DNA from: JANXUC01 sp964619065
GTDB taxonomy: Bacteria; Acidobacteriota; Terriglobia; Terriglobales; Acidobacteriaceae
Direction: 5' to 3'
Length of the DNA: 64,000 bases
NCBI GenBank assembly: GCA_964619065.1
Contig: CAZUCC010000020.1
Coordinates: forward strand, 6,150 to 70,149
Shown here: in pieces, positions 50,624 through 59,759 of the stretch
Layout of the letters: each line of letters opens with the position of its first letter
How positions within the stretch are numbered: the first letter of the stretch is position 1
Notes under the pieces: model-generated
Seen by the model: only the letters and a program-made list of their open reading frames with translations
Told to the model about the DNA's origin: nothing
Databases searched by the model: none
Position numbers and translations under genes: made by a program

Positions 50624-53040
50624 CAATAAGGCCAGGTCCAGTCGCGGATTTCCGGCATGTCATCCCCATGCTCGCAAATGTATTGTCTGTGTTCGACGAG
50701 CTTGTTGCGCAGGAACTGTTTGAAGTGACCTCCGATGCTCTGCAGCCTGGGAACACGGTCCACAACATCTCCCGCCAAGTGAAAACGGTCGAGATCGTTG
50801 AGAACCGTCATATCAAACGGCGTTGTCGTCGTGCCCTCTTCTTTATAGCCACGCACATGGAGATTGTCATGGTTGTGCCGGCGATAGGTGAGACGATGAA
50901 TCAGCCAAGGATAGCCGTGATAGGCAAAGATAACCGGCTTATCCACTGTGAATAGGGAATCGAAATCGGCATCGGAGAGACCGTGCGGATGCTCGCCTGG
51001 CGGTTGAATGGCCATGAGATCGACAACGTTCACCACGCGGATCTTGATGTCGGGGAAATGTTGTCGCAGAAGATCGACCGCCGCCAAGGTTTCTAGCGTG
51101 GGTATGTCCCCGGCGCAGGCCATCACGACATCGGGTTCGGCGCCATTATCTGTACTGGCCCATTCCCAAATGCCAATACCTGTTGTGCAGTGTTCGATGG
51201 CCGACTCCATATTGAGCCATTGCAAAGCCGGCTGCTTGCCAGCAACGATCACATTCACATAGTGGCGGCTTCGCAGACAATGATCGGCGACCGAAAGCAG
51301 GGAATTGGCGTCGGGTGGAAGGTAAACACGAACGATGTCCGACTTCTTGTTCACAACATGATCGATAAATCCTGGATCTTGATGCGTGAATCCGTTGTGA
51401 TCCTGACGCCATACGTGAGAAGTCAGCAAGTAGTTGAGCGATGCAATCGGGCGCCGCCACTCGATATGGCGCGTGACCTTCAGCCACTTGGCATGCTGAT
51501 TGAACATGGAATCAATAATGTGGATAAACGCCTCGTAGCAGGAGAAAAAACCATGCCGCCCCGTGAGCAAGTATCCTTCCAGCCAGCCTTGACACATGTG
51601 TTCACTGAGCATCTCCAGCACTCGACCGTGCTGCGAAAGATGTTCGTCCACAGGAAGGACTGGTTCCATCCATTGCTTGTCAGTCGCCGCAAAAAGAGCC
51701 TCTAGCCGGTTGGAGGCCGTTTCATCAGGACCGAAAACGCGGAAGTTCTTTGTGTCCGCGTTGAGCTTCATCACATCGCGCAACAATCCACCGAGTACGC
51801 GCGTCGCTTCTGCGTTTTCCGTACCGGGTTTGGAAACGCTGACTGCATACTTTCGAAAGTCCGGCATAACCAGGTCGCGCAACAACAGTCCGCCATTGGC
51901 GTGCGGGTTGGCTCCCATCCTGCGATCGCCCTTGGGTGGCAATTCCGCGAGTTCGGGAATCAACTTGCCATTCTCGTCAAACAATTCCTCGGGTCGATAA
52001 CTTCGTAGCCAGTCTTCGAGGATCTTCACATGTTCCGGTTTGGACTGCAGGTCCGCGACCGGCACTTGATGGGCGCGCCATGTGCCCTCAATTTGCTTGC
52101 CGTCTACAGTTTTCGGCCCCGTCCAGCCTTTCGGACTGCGCAAGATCAACATCGGCCAAATGGGCCGCTCTGCGCCGTTTTTGCTGGCAGCGTTCTGACT
52201 GCGAGCGTTGTTTTGAATGGACTGAATTTCCTTCACGATCATGTCCAAAGTTCCGGCCATGAGCTGATGCATCTTCTCGGGTTCGTGCCCCTCGACGAAG
52301 TAGGGCTTCCAACCGTAGCCGGTGAAAAGTTGGGTGAGTTCCTCATCCTTCATCCGGCCCAGCACGGTTGGATTCGCGATTTTGTAGCCGTTGAGATGGA
52401 GAATGGGTAGCACGGCACCGTCCCGCGCCGGATTCAGAAATTTATTGCAATGCCAGCTGGTGGCCAGTGGTCCGGTTTCCGCTTCGCCGTCTCCCACCAC
52501 GCAACAGGCAAGCAGGTCTGGATTGTCGAACACAGCGCCGCCTGCGTGCATGATCGAGTAGCCCAATTCTCCACCTTCGTGAATGGAGCCCGGAGTTTCG
52601 GGCGCAGCGTGGCTCGGAATTCCTCCAGGGAAGGAAAATTGTTTGAATAGTTTCCGCAAACCCTCTTCGTTTTGAGGGATGTTCGGATAAACCTCGCTGT
52701 AAGTACCTTCCAAGTACGTATTCGCGACCATCCCGGGTCCACCATGGCCGGGTCCAGCAATGTAGATAGCATTCAAGTCGTATTCTCTGATCAGGCGATT
52801 GCAATGGACGTAGATGAAGTTCAGGCCAGGCGTAGTTCCAAAATGTCCCAGGAGCCGCGGCTTGATGTGCTCGATTTTCAGCGGTTCGCGCAAAAGCGGA
52901 TTCGCATAGAGATAGATCTGGCCGACGGAAAGATAATTGGCCGCGCGCCAGTAGGCATCAATCTTGCGCAACTCTTCTGGGCTGAGGGGTTGAAGGGAAA
53001 CACCGTACTGTGAGGAGAGTCCTGTCGCTAAAGATGTCAT
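50623..53040 (-). CDS. xfp: Phosphoketolase
   Basis: A 805-residue thiamine diphosphate enzyme splitting xylulose-5-phosphate (and/or fructose-6-phosphate) into acetyl phosphate and an aldose phosphate. Conserved stretches: GHFGTTPGLNFIYVHCNRLI, GPGHGGPGMVANTYLEGTYSEVYP, FPGGIPSHAAPETPGSIHEGGELGYS, VVGDGEAETGPLATSWHCNKFLNP, KPYFVEGHEP and TRHIEWRRPIASLNYLLTSHVWRQDHNGFTHQDPG. The start is taken at MTSLATG (53040) with GGTAGG before it; a TTG 15 nt upstream is less likely. It forms an operon with ackA, yielding ATP from pentoses. Confidence 0.95.
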   Translation of the reverse strand: MTSLATGLSSQYGVSLQPLSPEELRKIDAYWRAANYLSVGQIYLYANPLLREPLKIEHIKPRLLGHFGTTPGLNFIYVHCNRLIREYDLNAIYIAGPGHGGPGMVANTYLEGTYSEVYPNIPQNEEGLRKLFKQFSFPGGIPSHAAPETPGSIHEGGELGYSIMHAGGAVFDNPDLLACCVVGDGEAETGPLATSWHCNKFLNPARDGAVLPILHLNGYKIANPTVLGRMKDEELTQLFTGYGWKPYFVEGHEPEKMHQLMAGTLDMIVKEIQSIQNNARSQNAASKNGAERPIWPMLILRSPKGWTGPKTVDGKQIEGTWRAHQVPVADLQSKPEHVKILEDWLRSYRPEELFDENGKLIPELAELPPKGDRRMGANPHANGGLLLRDLVMPDFRKYAVSVSKPGTENAEATRVLGGLLRDVMKLNADTKNFRVFGPDETASNRLEALFAATDKQWMEPVLPVDEHLSQHGRVLEMLSEHMCQGWLEGYLLTGRHGFFSCYEAFIHIIDSMFNQHAKWLKVTRHIEWRRPIASLNYLLTSHVWRQDHNGFTHQDPGFIDHVVNKKSDIVRVYLPPDANSLLSVADHCLRSRHYVNVIVAGKQPALQWLNMESAIEHCTTGIGIWEWASTDNGAEPDVVMACAGDIPTLETLAAVDLLRQHFPDIKIRVVNVVDLMAIQPPGEHPHGLSDADFDSLFTVDKPVIFAYHGYPWLIHRLTYRRHNHDNLHVRGYKEEGTTTTPFDMTVLNDLDRFHLAGDVVDRVPRLQSIGGHFKQFLRNKLVEHRQYICEHGDDMPEIRDWTWPY

Positions 53041-53239
53041 GGAACCTACCCCCAAATCTTATTGCTGTTCATTATAGGACGCTCCATGTGGGGGCTGCGT
53101 TGAAACAGGTTAATAGAGTATGAATCGTAATTTGGCAGGAAATATGAGCGCACCTGGCAGGCTGCGGAAAAAGCGTTCTTTCCCAAAAGATTTAGATCAG
53201 ATGGCTTGATCTTCAAGCCCGAATCGAGAGCATCCGGGC

Positions 53240-53602
53240 CTATGCATTCTTCTCTGTGTCGGAGTGCTCGGCGAGGAATTGTTCCATTTTGTTTATGTCT
53301 TCCGCGCTCATGTCCGCAAACTCGATCCCATTGCCCACTTGCGGATAGCAGGTTGCGACAACACCTGTGGCACTCACCTGTTCGTTATTCAGCCAAAGCG
53401 TCATCGTCAGTTTCGTCCCAACTGGAAATGTAAACATGGTCTCAACATAGCAGCCGCCATGGCTTATTTCTTCAGTAGCTGTGCGAAAAGGAGCTGAGAC
53501 TCCCTGGGCATGCATCTCGATCTGAACTCGGGTTTTGGAGCGAGGATACCGCCTTCGTTCCGGATAGTAAGGGACATCTGAATTGTGGCTCTCATCAGAC
53601 AT
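53240..53602 (-). CDS. PilZ-domain protein
   Basis: A 120-residue cyclic di-GMP-binding protein. It has the N-terminal ligand motif RRRYPRSKTRVQIE (RxxxR), EEISHGGCYVET (D/NxSxxG-like with S-H-G-G), then FTFPVGTKLTMTLWLNNEQVSATGVVATCYPQVGNGIEFADMS. The length is that of a stand-alone PilZ domain. The start at 53602 is used rather than 53680, since the extra sequence is unsupported. The first D/N is Glu-Ile in this motif. No partner is evident nearby. Confidence 0.85.
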   Translation of the reverse strand: MSDESHNSDVPYYPERRRYPRSKTRVQIEMHAQGVSAPFRTATEEISHGGCYVETMFTFPVGTKLTMTLWLNNEQVSATGVVATCYPQVGNGIEFADMSAEDINKMEQFLAEHSDTEKNA

Positions 53603-53835
53603 CGTATTAGGCTCCGTTTCCCGTATTGTGCCATATATGTGGGGGGATCTCAGCCTTTCTTTGCATCGTTTTTGTCCCAAAACGGAACCGGATCAATGAT
53701 TCCTATTTCTGAGACAGCGGAGGGTGCCGGCTTCACCGTGAGGGCGTTCCCGCCGGTGAAGAAAAATTGGATCACCGCCGATCCCTCGCTACGCTCTGGA
53801 TGACCATTCGTGCAGTTTTCTGGTCTCCCGACCGT

Positions 53836-54822
53836 TTATTGCCCCTTCGGCAGTTGCAACAATAAGCCCGCACCCTGCCCAGCTTCCACACTCGGCAATT
53901 GGCCATTCCACTTATCGATGTAGGCTCTCTGGTTTTCCAGGCGCCGCAACTCCAGCAATTGCGGACTGATGGAGCTTTGGCGGATTCGGTTGGCGTCGGC
54001 CTCGCCTTGGGCGCGCGTGACTAGGGACTTGGCATCGCCTTCGGCTTCGGCGATTTTCTTGGCAGCTTCGGCCTGTGTGGTGGCCAGCTCATTCTTGGCT
54101 CGTTCCGATTCTTGAATAGCTTGCGCCTTGGCGGTGATGGCGGTAGCTATTACGGCGGGAACGCGCGGGGCTCCGATGAATCCGAACTGCTGAACACCGA
54201 CTCCGACGTTCGTCACTTTGTCCTGAATCTGCTGCTCGACCTGACGCAAAAACTGCGCCTTCTTTTCCCCGTAGATGTCCTCCACGGTATAGGTGGACGC
54301 CACTTCGTTGAGCGAGTTTCGCACGATATCGCGCAGGATTCCATGCGTGAACAACTCCAGGTTGTTAACGCGATACTTCACGTAGAAGTCGGGAACCTTG
54401 GCGGATTCAATGGCATAGGAAAGAGAAGTATCCACGAAGACTTCCATTCCCTCTTTGCTGTTGAACCCCATTTCTTCGTTGAGGGGATGGCCTTCGCTTA
54501 TGTCCTTGGTCCATTTCACTGTCTGTACGAATGTGGGGAATTCAATGATTTGTGTGGTCAGCGGACTGAATAACACCCACCCAGTGCGGATTGGAATCTC
54601 CGAGGCGCCGCGCTGGCTTCCAGCCAGGTTGACTTCAATGCCCGTGTACCCAGCTTCGATGCGGGTCAGACTCAAAACAAAGTTGCCGATGAGCAACAGG
54701 GCAATCAATATCATCACGCCGAAAAATATGAGCCGCCCTGTCGATCGCGAGCTAAAGCTCTGTCCAAACCGGTTGAGAATTTCAGGCCGCCGGGAACCCG
54801 GCTCTTTATCGAATATCGTCAT
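53836..54822 (-). CDS. SPFH/prohibitin-family membrane protein
   Basis: A 328-residue protein with one membrane segment (LIFFGVMILIALLLIGNFVL) followed by an SPFH domain (IEAGYTGIEVNLAGSQRGASEIPIRTGWVLFSPLTTQIIEFPTFVQTVKWTKD, and ILRDIVRNSLNEVASTYTVEDIYGEKKAQFLRQVEQQIQDKVTNVGV) and a helical Glu/Ala-rich coiled coil (TAKAQAIQESERAKNELATTQAEAAKKIAEAEGDAKSLVTRAQGEADANRIRQ). It is prohibitin/HflK-like and probably forms ring assemblies in the membrane. It is not coupled to a NfeD gene, unlike the stomatin at 38933. Confidence 0.85.
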   Translation of the reverse strand: MTIFDKEPGSRRPEILNRFGQSFSSRSTGRLIFFGVMILIALLLIGNFVLSLTRIEAGYTGIEVNLAGSQRGASEIPIRTGWVLFSPLTTQIIEFPTFVQTVKWTKDISEGHPLNEEMGFNSKEGMEVFVDTSLSYAIESAKVPDFYVKYRVNNLELFTHGILRDIVRNSLNEVASTYTVEDIYGEKKAQFLRQVEQQIQDKVTNVGVGVQQFGFIGAPRVPAVIATAITAKAQAIQESERAKNELATTQAEAAKKIAEAEGDAKSLVTRAQGEADANRIRQSSISPQLLELRRLENQRAYIDKWNGQLPSVEAGQGAGLLLQLPKGQ

Positions 54823-54918
54823 AGCTTCCTCTCAATGGCAGGAATGATTCCAAGAATCCTACAGGAACCAACTTAGGAGCGACGGAAAATAGGCGCAATG
54901 GTGCCGCGCAACAGACGA

Positions 54919-55518
54919 TCACTTGGGTTGTGCAGGTTTGTTCGCGTCCTCCACTGCCTTGGCCAGATCAGGATGCTCGGCAAGAACCTCACGCATCGAT
55001 TCACCTCCGAGTGCCTCACCCCATTTTCTGCCCGCTTCCTGCAGCTCCGCCGACAACTTGGGAAGCGTCTCAATCATCTTTTGACCCAGCGGCGTCTCGT
55101 AAAACTTTATCAAGCCTTTGACCTCCTCATGAGAGAAGTGTTGGTCATAGAGGGGCACAGCCAAGTCGAGAAGTACTTGCGGGTTAGATTTCGAATGGAA
55201 TTTTTCAAAGAAAAGATCAATGAGCTTCTCGCGATATTCTCCGGGTTGAAAGGCGCTAACCATGAGAGGCTTGATGCTCTTTTCCATGTTATCCATCGTT
55301 TGCACGGCCAGGGCTTTGGTGCCTGCGAGCTCAAGTAACCGGCGAATGTCGGCCTCCTTGGCTGGATCAATTTTCGAATGTTCCGGAGAAGCAGCGGGGG
55401 CCGGCACAGTTTGGTGTGCCGCTGGTTGTCCGGCAGGCTGTTGAGGATTACTCTGGCCTTGAGCGAAAGCCAAACACGAAAAAAGCAGAAACCAAGCGAT
55501 AGCCGTATGGAGTTTCAT
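54919..55518 (-). CDS. DUF2059-family secreted protein
   Basis: A 199-residue protein with a signal peptide (LHTAIAWFLLFSCLAFAQ), a Pro/Gln/Ala-rich linker, and a helical DUF2059-like domain (ADIRRLLELAGTKALAVQTMDNMEKSIKPLM, EKLIDLFFEKFHS and LVPLYDQHFSHEEVKGLIKFYETPLGQKMIETLPKL). The last motif, FYxTPxGxKM, is typical of the family. GGGAGG precedes the ATG at 55518. Function of the family is unknown. Divergent from the AmiE-like gene. Confidence 0.85.
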   Translation of the reverse strand: MKLHTAIAWFLLFSCLAFAQGQSNPQQPAGQPAAHQTVPAPAASPEHSKIDPAKEADIRRLLELAGTKALAVQTMDNMEKSIKPLMVSAFQPGEYREKLIDLFFEKFHSKSNPQVLLDLAVPLYDQHFSHEEVKGLIKFYETPLGQKMIETLPKLSAELQEAGRKWGEALGGESMREVLAEHPDLAKAVEDANKPAQPK

Positions 55519-55663
55519 GGGCCTCCCCAAATTCACCGAGTCGATGTTATCCGATTCCAAAGCGTGAGAGGCGTGACAATGCGGGTCCCCCGGTCGATCA
55601 CTTTACCGCTCCGCCCCGCTTTGCTATAAACCGAAGAGCGTAACTGGTATCCGAGACGCAATT

Positions 55664-56779
55664 CTGACGCCTTCACTCACATCCGACTTCAATAACCAGG
55701 ACGAAGTCTTCTCGCACGCGTTTGCCATTCTGCAACAGGCCATTGCAGATCGCGCCTTCCCGTGCGCAGCGGCCGCCGTCACTTATAGCGGAGGGCTTGT
55801 CGCACTGAAGGCTTTCGGGCGCTTTACCTATGATGCCGGTGCGCCTACCGCTCAGGCGGACACGATTTTTGATCTCGCGTCGGTCTCCAAAGTTATGGCG
55901 GCGACGACTATGGCTATATTGCTTTACCAGCGCGGTTTGCTAGACCTTGAGATGCCGGTGATCGGAGTGGTACCTGAGTTCGCAAGCGATGATTCAGGAC
56001 ACGACCCGCGCCGCGGCGAGATTACGTTCCGCATGTTGCTCGCGCATTCTTCCGGACTGCCAGCGCACCTGCCGCTCTATGAACGTGCCCGCACCCGCGA
56101 GGAACTCGTTCTCCTGGCTTCGAAGACTCCCCTTACAGACGATCCTGGAATGTGTGCGGCCTACAGCGACATCGGGTTTATCGTTCTTGGCGAAGCGCTG
56201 ACCCGGCTTGCTGATGAGGATCTTGACACCTTCTGCCAGCGCGAAATCTTTGGACCGCTGGGCATGGCGCGCACCGGGTTCAATCCGCTGCTCGAACAAC
56301 GGCCGTCGATTCCGCCGACCGTCAACGACCAGAACTTCCGCCATCGCGTGGTCCAGGGCGAAGTCAACGACGAAAACGCAAGCATCATGGGAGGAGTCGC
56401 CGGCCACGCTGGCCTTTTTGCTCCCGCCGAAGACGTTGCCCTCTTCGCGCAAGCCATGCTGAATGGAGGTGCACCCGTTCTGCGTCCGGAAAACCTTGCC
56501 CTCTTCGCGCGCCGGGAACCCCTTCCCCCTGGAACCTCTCGAGCTTTGGGTTGGGACACACCTTCGTCGCCTTCCCAAGCCGGACAGTATTTCTCGCCAA
56601 CATCCTTCGGTCACCTCGGCTACACGGGAACCTCGTTGTGGATCGACCCGGAGCGGCAGATTTCGATAACCTTACTCACAAACCGTACCTGGCCGGATGG
56701 AAAGAGCAAAACCATCCAACAAGTGCGGCCCAGATTACATGACGCCGTAATGGAGAGCTTGGGCTGTAAGATTTCTTAA
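55664..56779 (+). CDS. AmiE-like serine hydrolase (beta-lactamase fold)
   Basis: The frame is open from 55577 to 56779. It has a serine beta-lactamase fold: DLASVSKVMA (S-x-x-K), HSSGLPAHLP, YSDIGFI (Y-S-D), GGVAGHAGLFAPAEDVALFAQAM and GHLGYTGTSLWIDPERQI. It closely matches the first domain of the AmiE-NamZ fusion at 46795-49245 and B. subtilis AmiE-type proteins, so a role in muropeptide cleavage is likely. No ATG, GTG or TTG occurs in frame before the SxxK motif: the first ATG (55895) follows it. The gene must start at a rare codon (for example CTG at 55664, used here) or be damaged upstream. It lies 30 nt before murQ. Confidence 0.7.
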   Translation: MTPSLTSDFNNQDEVFSHAFAILQQAIADRAFPCAAAAVTYSGGLVALKAFGRFTYDAGAPTAQADTIFDLASVSKVMAATTMAILLYQRGLLDLEMPVIGVVPEFASDDSGHDPRRGEITFRMLLAHSSGLPAHLPLYERARTREELVLLASKTPLTDDPGMCAAYSDIGFIVLGEALTRLADEDLDTFCQREIFGPLGMARTGFNPLLEQRPSIPPTVNDQNFRHRVVQGEVNDENASIMGGVAGHAGLFAPAEDVALFAQAMLNGGAPVLRPENLALFARREPLPPGTSRALGWDTPSSPSQAGQYFSPTSFGHLGYTGTSLWIDPERQISITLLTNRTWPDGKSKTIQQVRPRLHDAVMESLGCKIS

Positions 56780-56809
56780 GAAGAGCCGATTCCTCCAAAA
56801 AACCAGCCT

Positions 56810-57730
56810 ATGAAGCGAAAATCTCCATCCGCTGCCGCACTCGGCCATCTCCACACCGAACAGCGCAACCACGCCTCCGCCCATCTCGATCAGGAATCGA
56901 CGCTGGACTTGGTGCGCATCATCAACCGCGAAGATGCCAAAGTTGCTGCCGCCGTTCGTCGCGCTCTGCCGCAAATCGCCGAAGCTGTGGACATCATCAC
57001 CAGTCACCTCCGCCAGGGTGGCCGCTTGATCTACGTCGGCGCCGGCACGAGCGGACGCATCGCTGCGCTGGATGCCTCAGAATGTCCGCCCACCTTCGGC
57101 ACCGATCCGCGTCAGGTGCAATTCGTGATTGCGGGAGGCCGCAAAGCCCTGGGCGCCGCCGTCGAGTCCAACGAAGATTCCCGGGAACTCGGGATACGCG
57201 AGATGGCGAAGCTCAAGCTTGGCAAGAAGGACGTTGTCGCCGGGATCGCGGCTAGTGGTCGCACGCCGTATACCGTGGCTGCCATCGAATACGCGCGCCA
57301 GCGAGGTGCCGCTACCATTGCCGTCAGTTGCAATGCTGACTCTGCGCTCGAAAAGGCGGCACAGTTTGCGATCGTCACCCCCGTCGGTCCGGAAGTCGTC
57401 TCGGGGTCCAGCCGCATGAAAGCCGGTACGGCGCAGAAGATGGTCTTGAATATGCTCACTACGGGCGCCATGACCCGGCTCGGCTACGTGTATGGCAACC
57501 TGATGATCAACGTCCACCCCAGCAATAGCAAGCTCATTGACCGCGCTATTCGCATCCTGCAAGATGCCGCCGGAATCGACCGAGCCGCCGCCATGCGTGC
57601 TCTGGAGGACTCCGGCAGGAGCGTTCCCGTGGCTTTGGTAATGCTGAAAACCAAGCTCAGCGCGGCTCAAGCTCGACGTCAACTGAAAGCACATGGCGGG
57701 AATGCTCGCTTGGTCATCGAAGGGAAATAG
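56810..57730 (+). CDS. murQ: N-acetylmuramic acid 6-phosphate etherase
   Basis: A 306-residue SIS-domain enzyme that splits the lactyl ether of MurNAc-6-phosphate to GlcNAc-6-phosphate and D-lactate. Conserved stretches: GRLIYVGAGTSGRIAALDASECPPTFGTDP, VVAGIAASGRTPYTVAAIEYARQRGAATIAVSCNADSAL, EVVSGSSRMKAGTAQKMVLNMLTTGAMTRLGYVYGNLM. It recycles the cell wall and should use MurNAc freed by the AmiE and NamZ-type enzymes. Kinase (AmgK or MurK) and PTS genes are not nearby. It follows the AmiE-like gene by 30 nt. Confidence 0.95.
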   Translation: MKRKSPSAAALGHLHTEQRNHASAHLDQESTLDLVRIINREDAKVAAAVRRALPQIAEAVDIITSHLRQGGRLIYVGAGTSGRIAALDASECPPTFGTDPRQVQFVIAGGRKALGAAVESNEDSRELGIREMAKLKLGKKDVVAGIAASGRTPYTVAAIEYARQRGAATIAVSCNADSALEKAAQFAIVTPVGPEVVSGSSRMKAGTAQKMVLNMLTTGAMTRLGYVYGNLMINVHPSNSKLIDRAIRILQDAAGIDRAAAMRALEDSGRSVPVALVMLKTKLSAAQARRQLKAHGGNARLVIEGK

Positions 57731-57958
57731 GCCTTCGGCTAATCGTTAAAAGACCCAGGCACGATTCGGTAGCTCCAAACCGACGGCTGATAGCCGATGG
57801 CCCCCGGCAGGCATTACTTCGGTTCAAAATCACCAGTACAAATTCCTTGCAAGACCCACCCAGCGCACCGAATCACCGCTAGAATGTCTGGAGCGCCACG
57901 GGAAGGACTCCGCATGTGGGCCTCGTCTCGACTGCAACTGCAAAGGACTGATCCGGAA

Positions 57959-59257
57959 ATGGATAAACTCGTAATCCGCGGCGGCAATCCGCTGCTAGGC
58001 ACAATTCGCGTCAGCGGAGCCAAGAATTCCGCGCTGCCCGCCATGGCCGCCGCCCTCCTTACCGACGAGCAGGTCATTCTCGAAAATATTCCTCAGGTCC
58101 GCGACATTCAGACGGAGCGCAACTTGCTCGCTGCCATGGGCGCGCATGTGGAACTCGGCTACGGACGCGCGCAGCACCGCACCATTATTCAGTGTGACAA
58201 GATTCTCAGCCCCGAGGCTTCGTACGATTTGGTCAAAACGATGCGGGCTTCCACACTCGTGCTCGGCCCTCTGGTCGCCCGCTTCGGGCGTGCGCGTGTG
58301 TCTCTGCCCGGAGGCTGTGCCATCGGCGCTCGCCCCATTGATCTGCACATTAAGGGATTGGAATCCTTAGGCGCGACCATGACCGTCGAGCACGGTTATG
58401 TCGAAGCCAAAGCGAACCGCCTGCACGGCGGCGAAATCGTCTTCGACAAGATCACTGTCACCGGCACCGAGGATCTGCTTATGGCCGCCACGCTTGCTGA
58501 TGGTGAAACCGTCATGCAGAACTGCGCACGCGAACCGGAAGTGGTCGACCTCGCGAACCTGCTCATCAAAATGGGCGCGAAGATTGACGGCGCGGGCACC
58601 TCCACGATTCGCGTGCACGGTGTAGCCAAGCTGCATGGCGCTAAGCACCGCATCATTCCCGACCGAATCGAGGCGGGTACGTTCATCGTTGCCGGAGCGT
58701 TGACAGGCGGCGACTTGCACATCGCCGGATGCGACCCCAGCCATCTCACGGTAGTGATCGAGAAGCTTAAAGAAGCCGGTGTACGCGTCACCGCAACCGG
58801 CGACGGCGTCCGCGTGGAGGGCGACGGCCCGCTTAAGGCCACCGATATTGTGACCGAGGAGTATCCCGGCTTCCCTACCGATATGCAGGCTCAGTTTATG
58901 ACGTTGGCCACGCAGGCCGAAGGCACTTCCACCATTACGGAGAATATTTTCGAGAACCGGTTCATGCATGCGCAGGAGATCGTGCGCATGGGCGCGAACA
59001 TCAAGATCGAAGGCCGTCGTGCTGTCGTCCGTGGTAGAACTCCTCTGAGCGGCGCCGCCGTACTGGCGTCCGACCTTCGCGCTTCGGCGTCGCTGGTGAT
59101 TGCGGCACTCGTCGCTGACGGCGAAACCATTATCGACCGCGTCTACCACATCGATCGCGGCTACGAGCAGATTGAAGAGAAGTTGAAAGGCGTGGGTGCA
59201 CAAATCCGGCGCATTGGAGAACTATTGCCTAAGCGGGCGGTACCGGTGAAGGTGTAG
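57959..59257 (+). CDS. murA: UDP-N-acetylglucosamine 1-carboxyvinyltransferase MurA
   Basis: A 432-residue enzyme that adds enolpyruvate from PEP to UDP-GlcNAc in the first committed step of peptidoglycan synthesis. The start at MDKLVIRGGNPLLGTIRVSGAKNSALP matches family N-termini; 54 upstream residues in the longer frame are not conserved. Active-site Cys is present in PGGCAIGARPIDLHIKGLESLGA, so fosfomycin should bind. EYPGFPTDMQAQFMTLATQAEGTSTITENIFENRF is the usual C-terminal-half motif. It completes a cell-wall set with murQ and the AmiE-like gene. Confidence 0.96.
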   Translation: MDKLVIRGGNPLLGTIRVSGAKNSALPAMAAALLTDEQVILENIPQVRDIQTERNLLAAMGAHVELGYGRAQHRTIIQCDKILSPEASYDLVKTMRASTLVLGPLVARFGRARVSLPGGCAIGARPIDLHIKGLESLGATMTVEHGYVEAKANRLHGGEIVFDKITVTGTEDLLMAATLADGETVMQNCAREPEVVDLANLLIKMGAKIDGAGTSTIRVHGVAKLHGAKHRIIPDRIEAGTFIVAGALTGGDLHIAGCDPSHLTVVIEKLKEAGVRVTATGDGVRVEGDGPLKATDIVTEEYPGFPTDMQAQFMTLATQAEGTSTITENIFENRFMHAQEIVRMGANIKIEGRRAVVRGRTPLSGAAVLASDLRASASLVIAALVADGETIIDRVYHIDRGYEQIEEKLKGVGAQIRRIGELLPKRAVPVKV

Positions 59258-59275
59258 TTGTAATTGCTCTCGTGA

Positions 59276-59755
59276 CTACACTCTTTCCGCCAGCCGCGCA
59301 TCGTAGTGGAACGGAACAGCCTTGCCAAAGCGCAGCCTGGCAAAATCCGGGTGTTTCGGATTCAAAAGAAAATTTTGCTCTGTGGGGATCACTGCACTCG
59401 GCACGCACAACGCAACGGACACTGCGGAAGCCGCCCAAGCGTCTCCCATCCGCCGCAACTTCGATGGGGGAGGGTCCGAGCGCCAGTTCCGTGGCAAGTC
59501 CTCTTCCGCTAGAGCGCGGATCATCGACTCTTCGATGGTGACTTCGAAGAATACGTACTTGCTCAACAAATCTGAAGTGTCCAGATGCACCAACATTTCC
59601 AGCGCCGCCAGCGATTGCGACCCTGCTGTGTACACCATGGCCGTACCCGGCGAGTTCCAACGCCCCCCCCATAGACGCGCGCCCTCGCCATCAAACGCTT
59701 TTCGAGGTGGCTTCTTCTGCTTGACGATGCGCCAGGCTGTTACGCTCAAGACCAC
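59276..59755 (-). CDS. RES-domain toxin
   Basis: A 159-residue toxin of the RES family (ADP-ribosyltransferase-like fold, NAD+-degrading or target-modifying in studied members). The start is placed at a GTG (59755) just after the antitoxin stop; a TTG at 59749 is also possible. Core motifs: WRIV, AFDGEGARLWGGRWNSPGTAMVYTAGSQSLAALEMLVHL, then YVFFEVTIEESMIRAL. It follows the DUF2384 antitoxin gene in the usual order. It converges with murA, with 18 nt between them. Confidence 0.88.
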   Translation of the reverse strand: MVLSVTAWRIVKQKKPPRKAFDGEGARLWGGRWNSPGTAMVYTAGSQSLAALEMLVHLDTSDLLSKYVFFEVTIEESMIRALAEEDLPRNWRSDPPPSKLRRMGDAWAASAVSVALCVPSAVIPTEQNFLLNPKHPDFARLRFGKAVPFHYDARLAERV

Positions 59756-59759
59756 ACAC

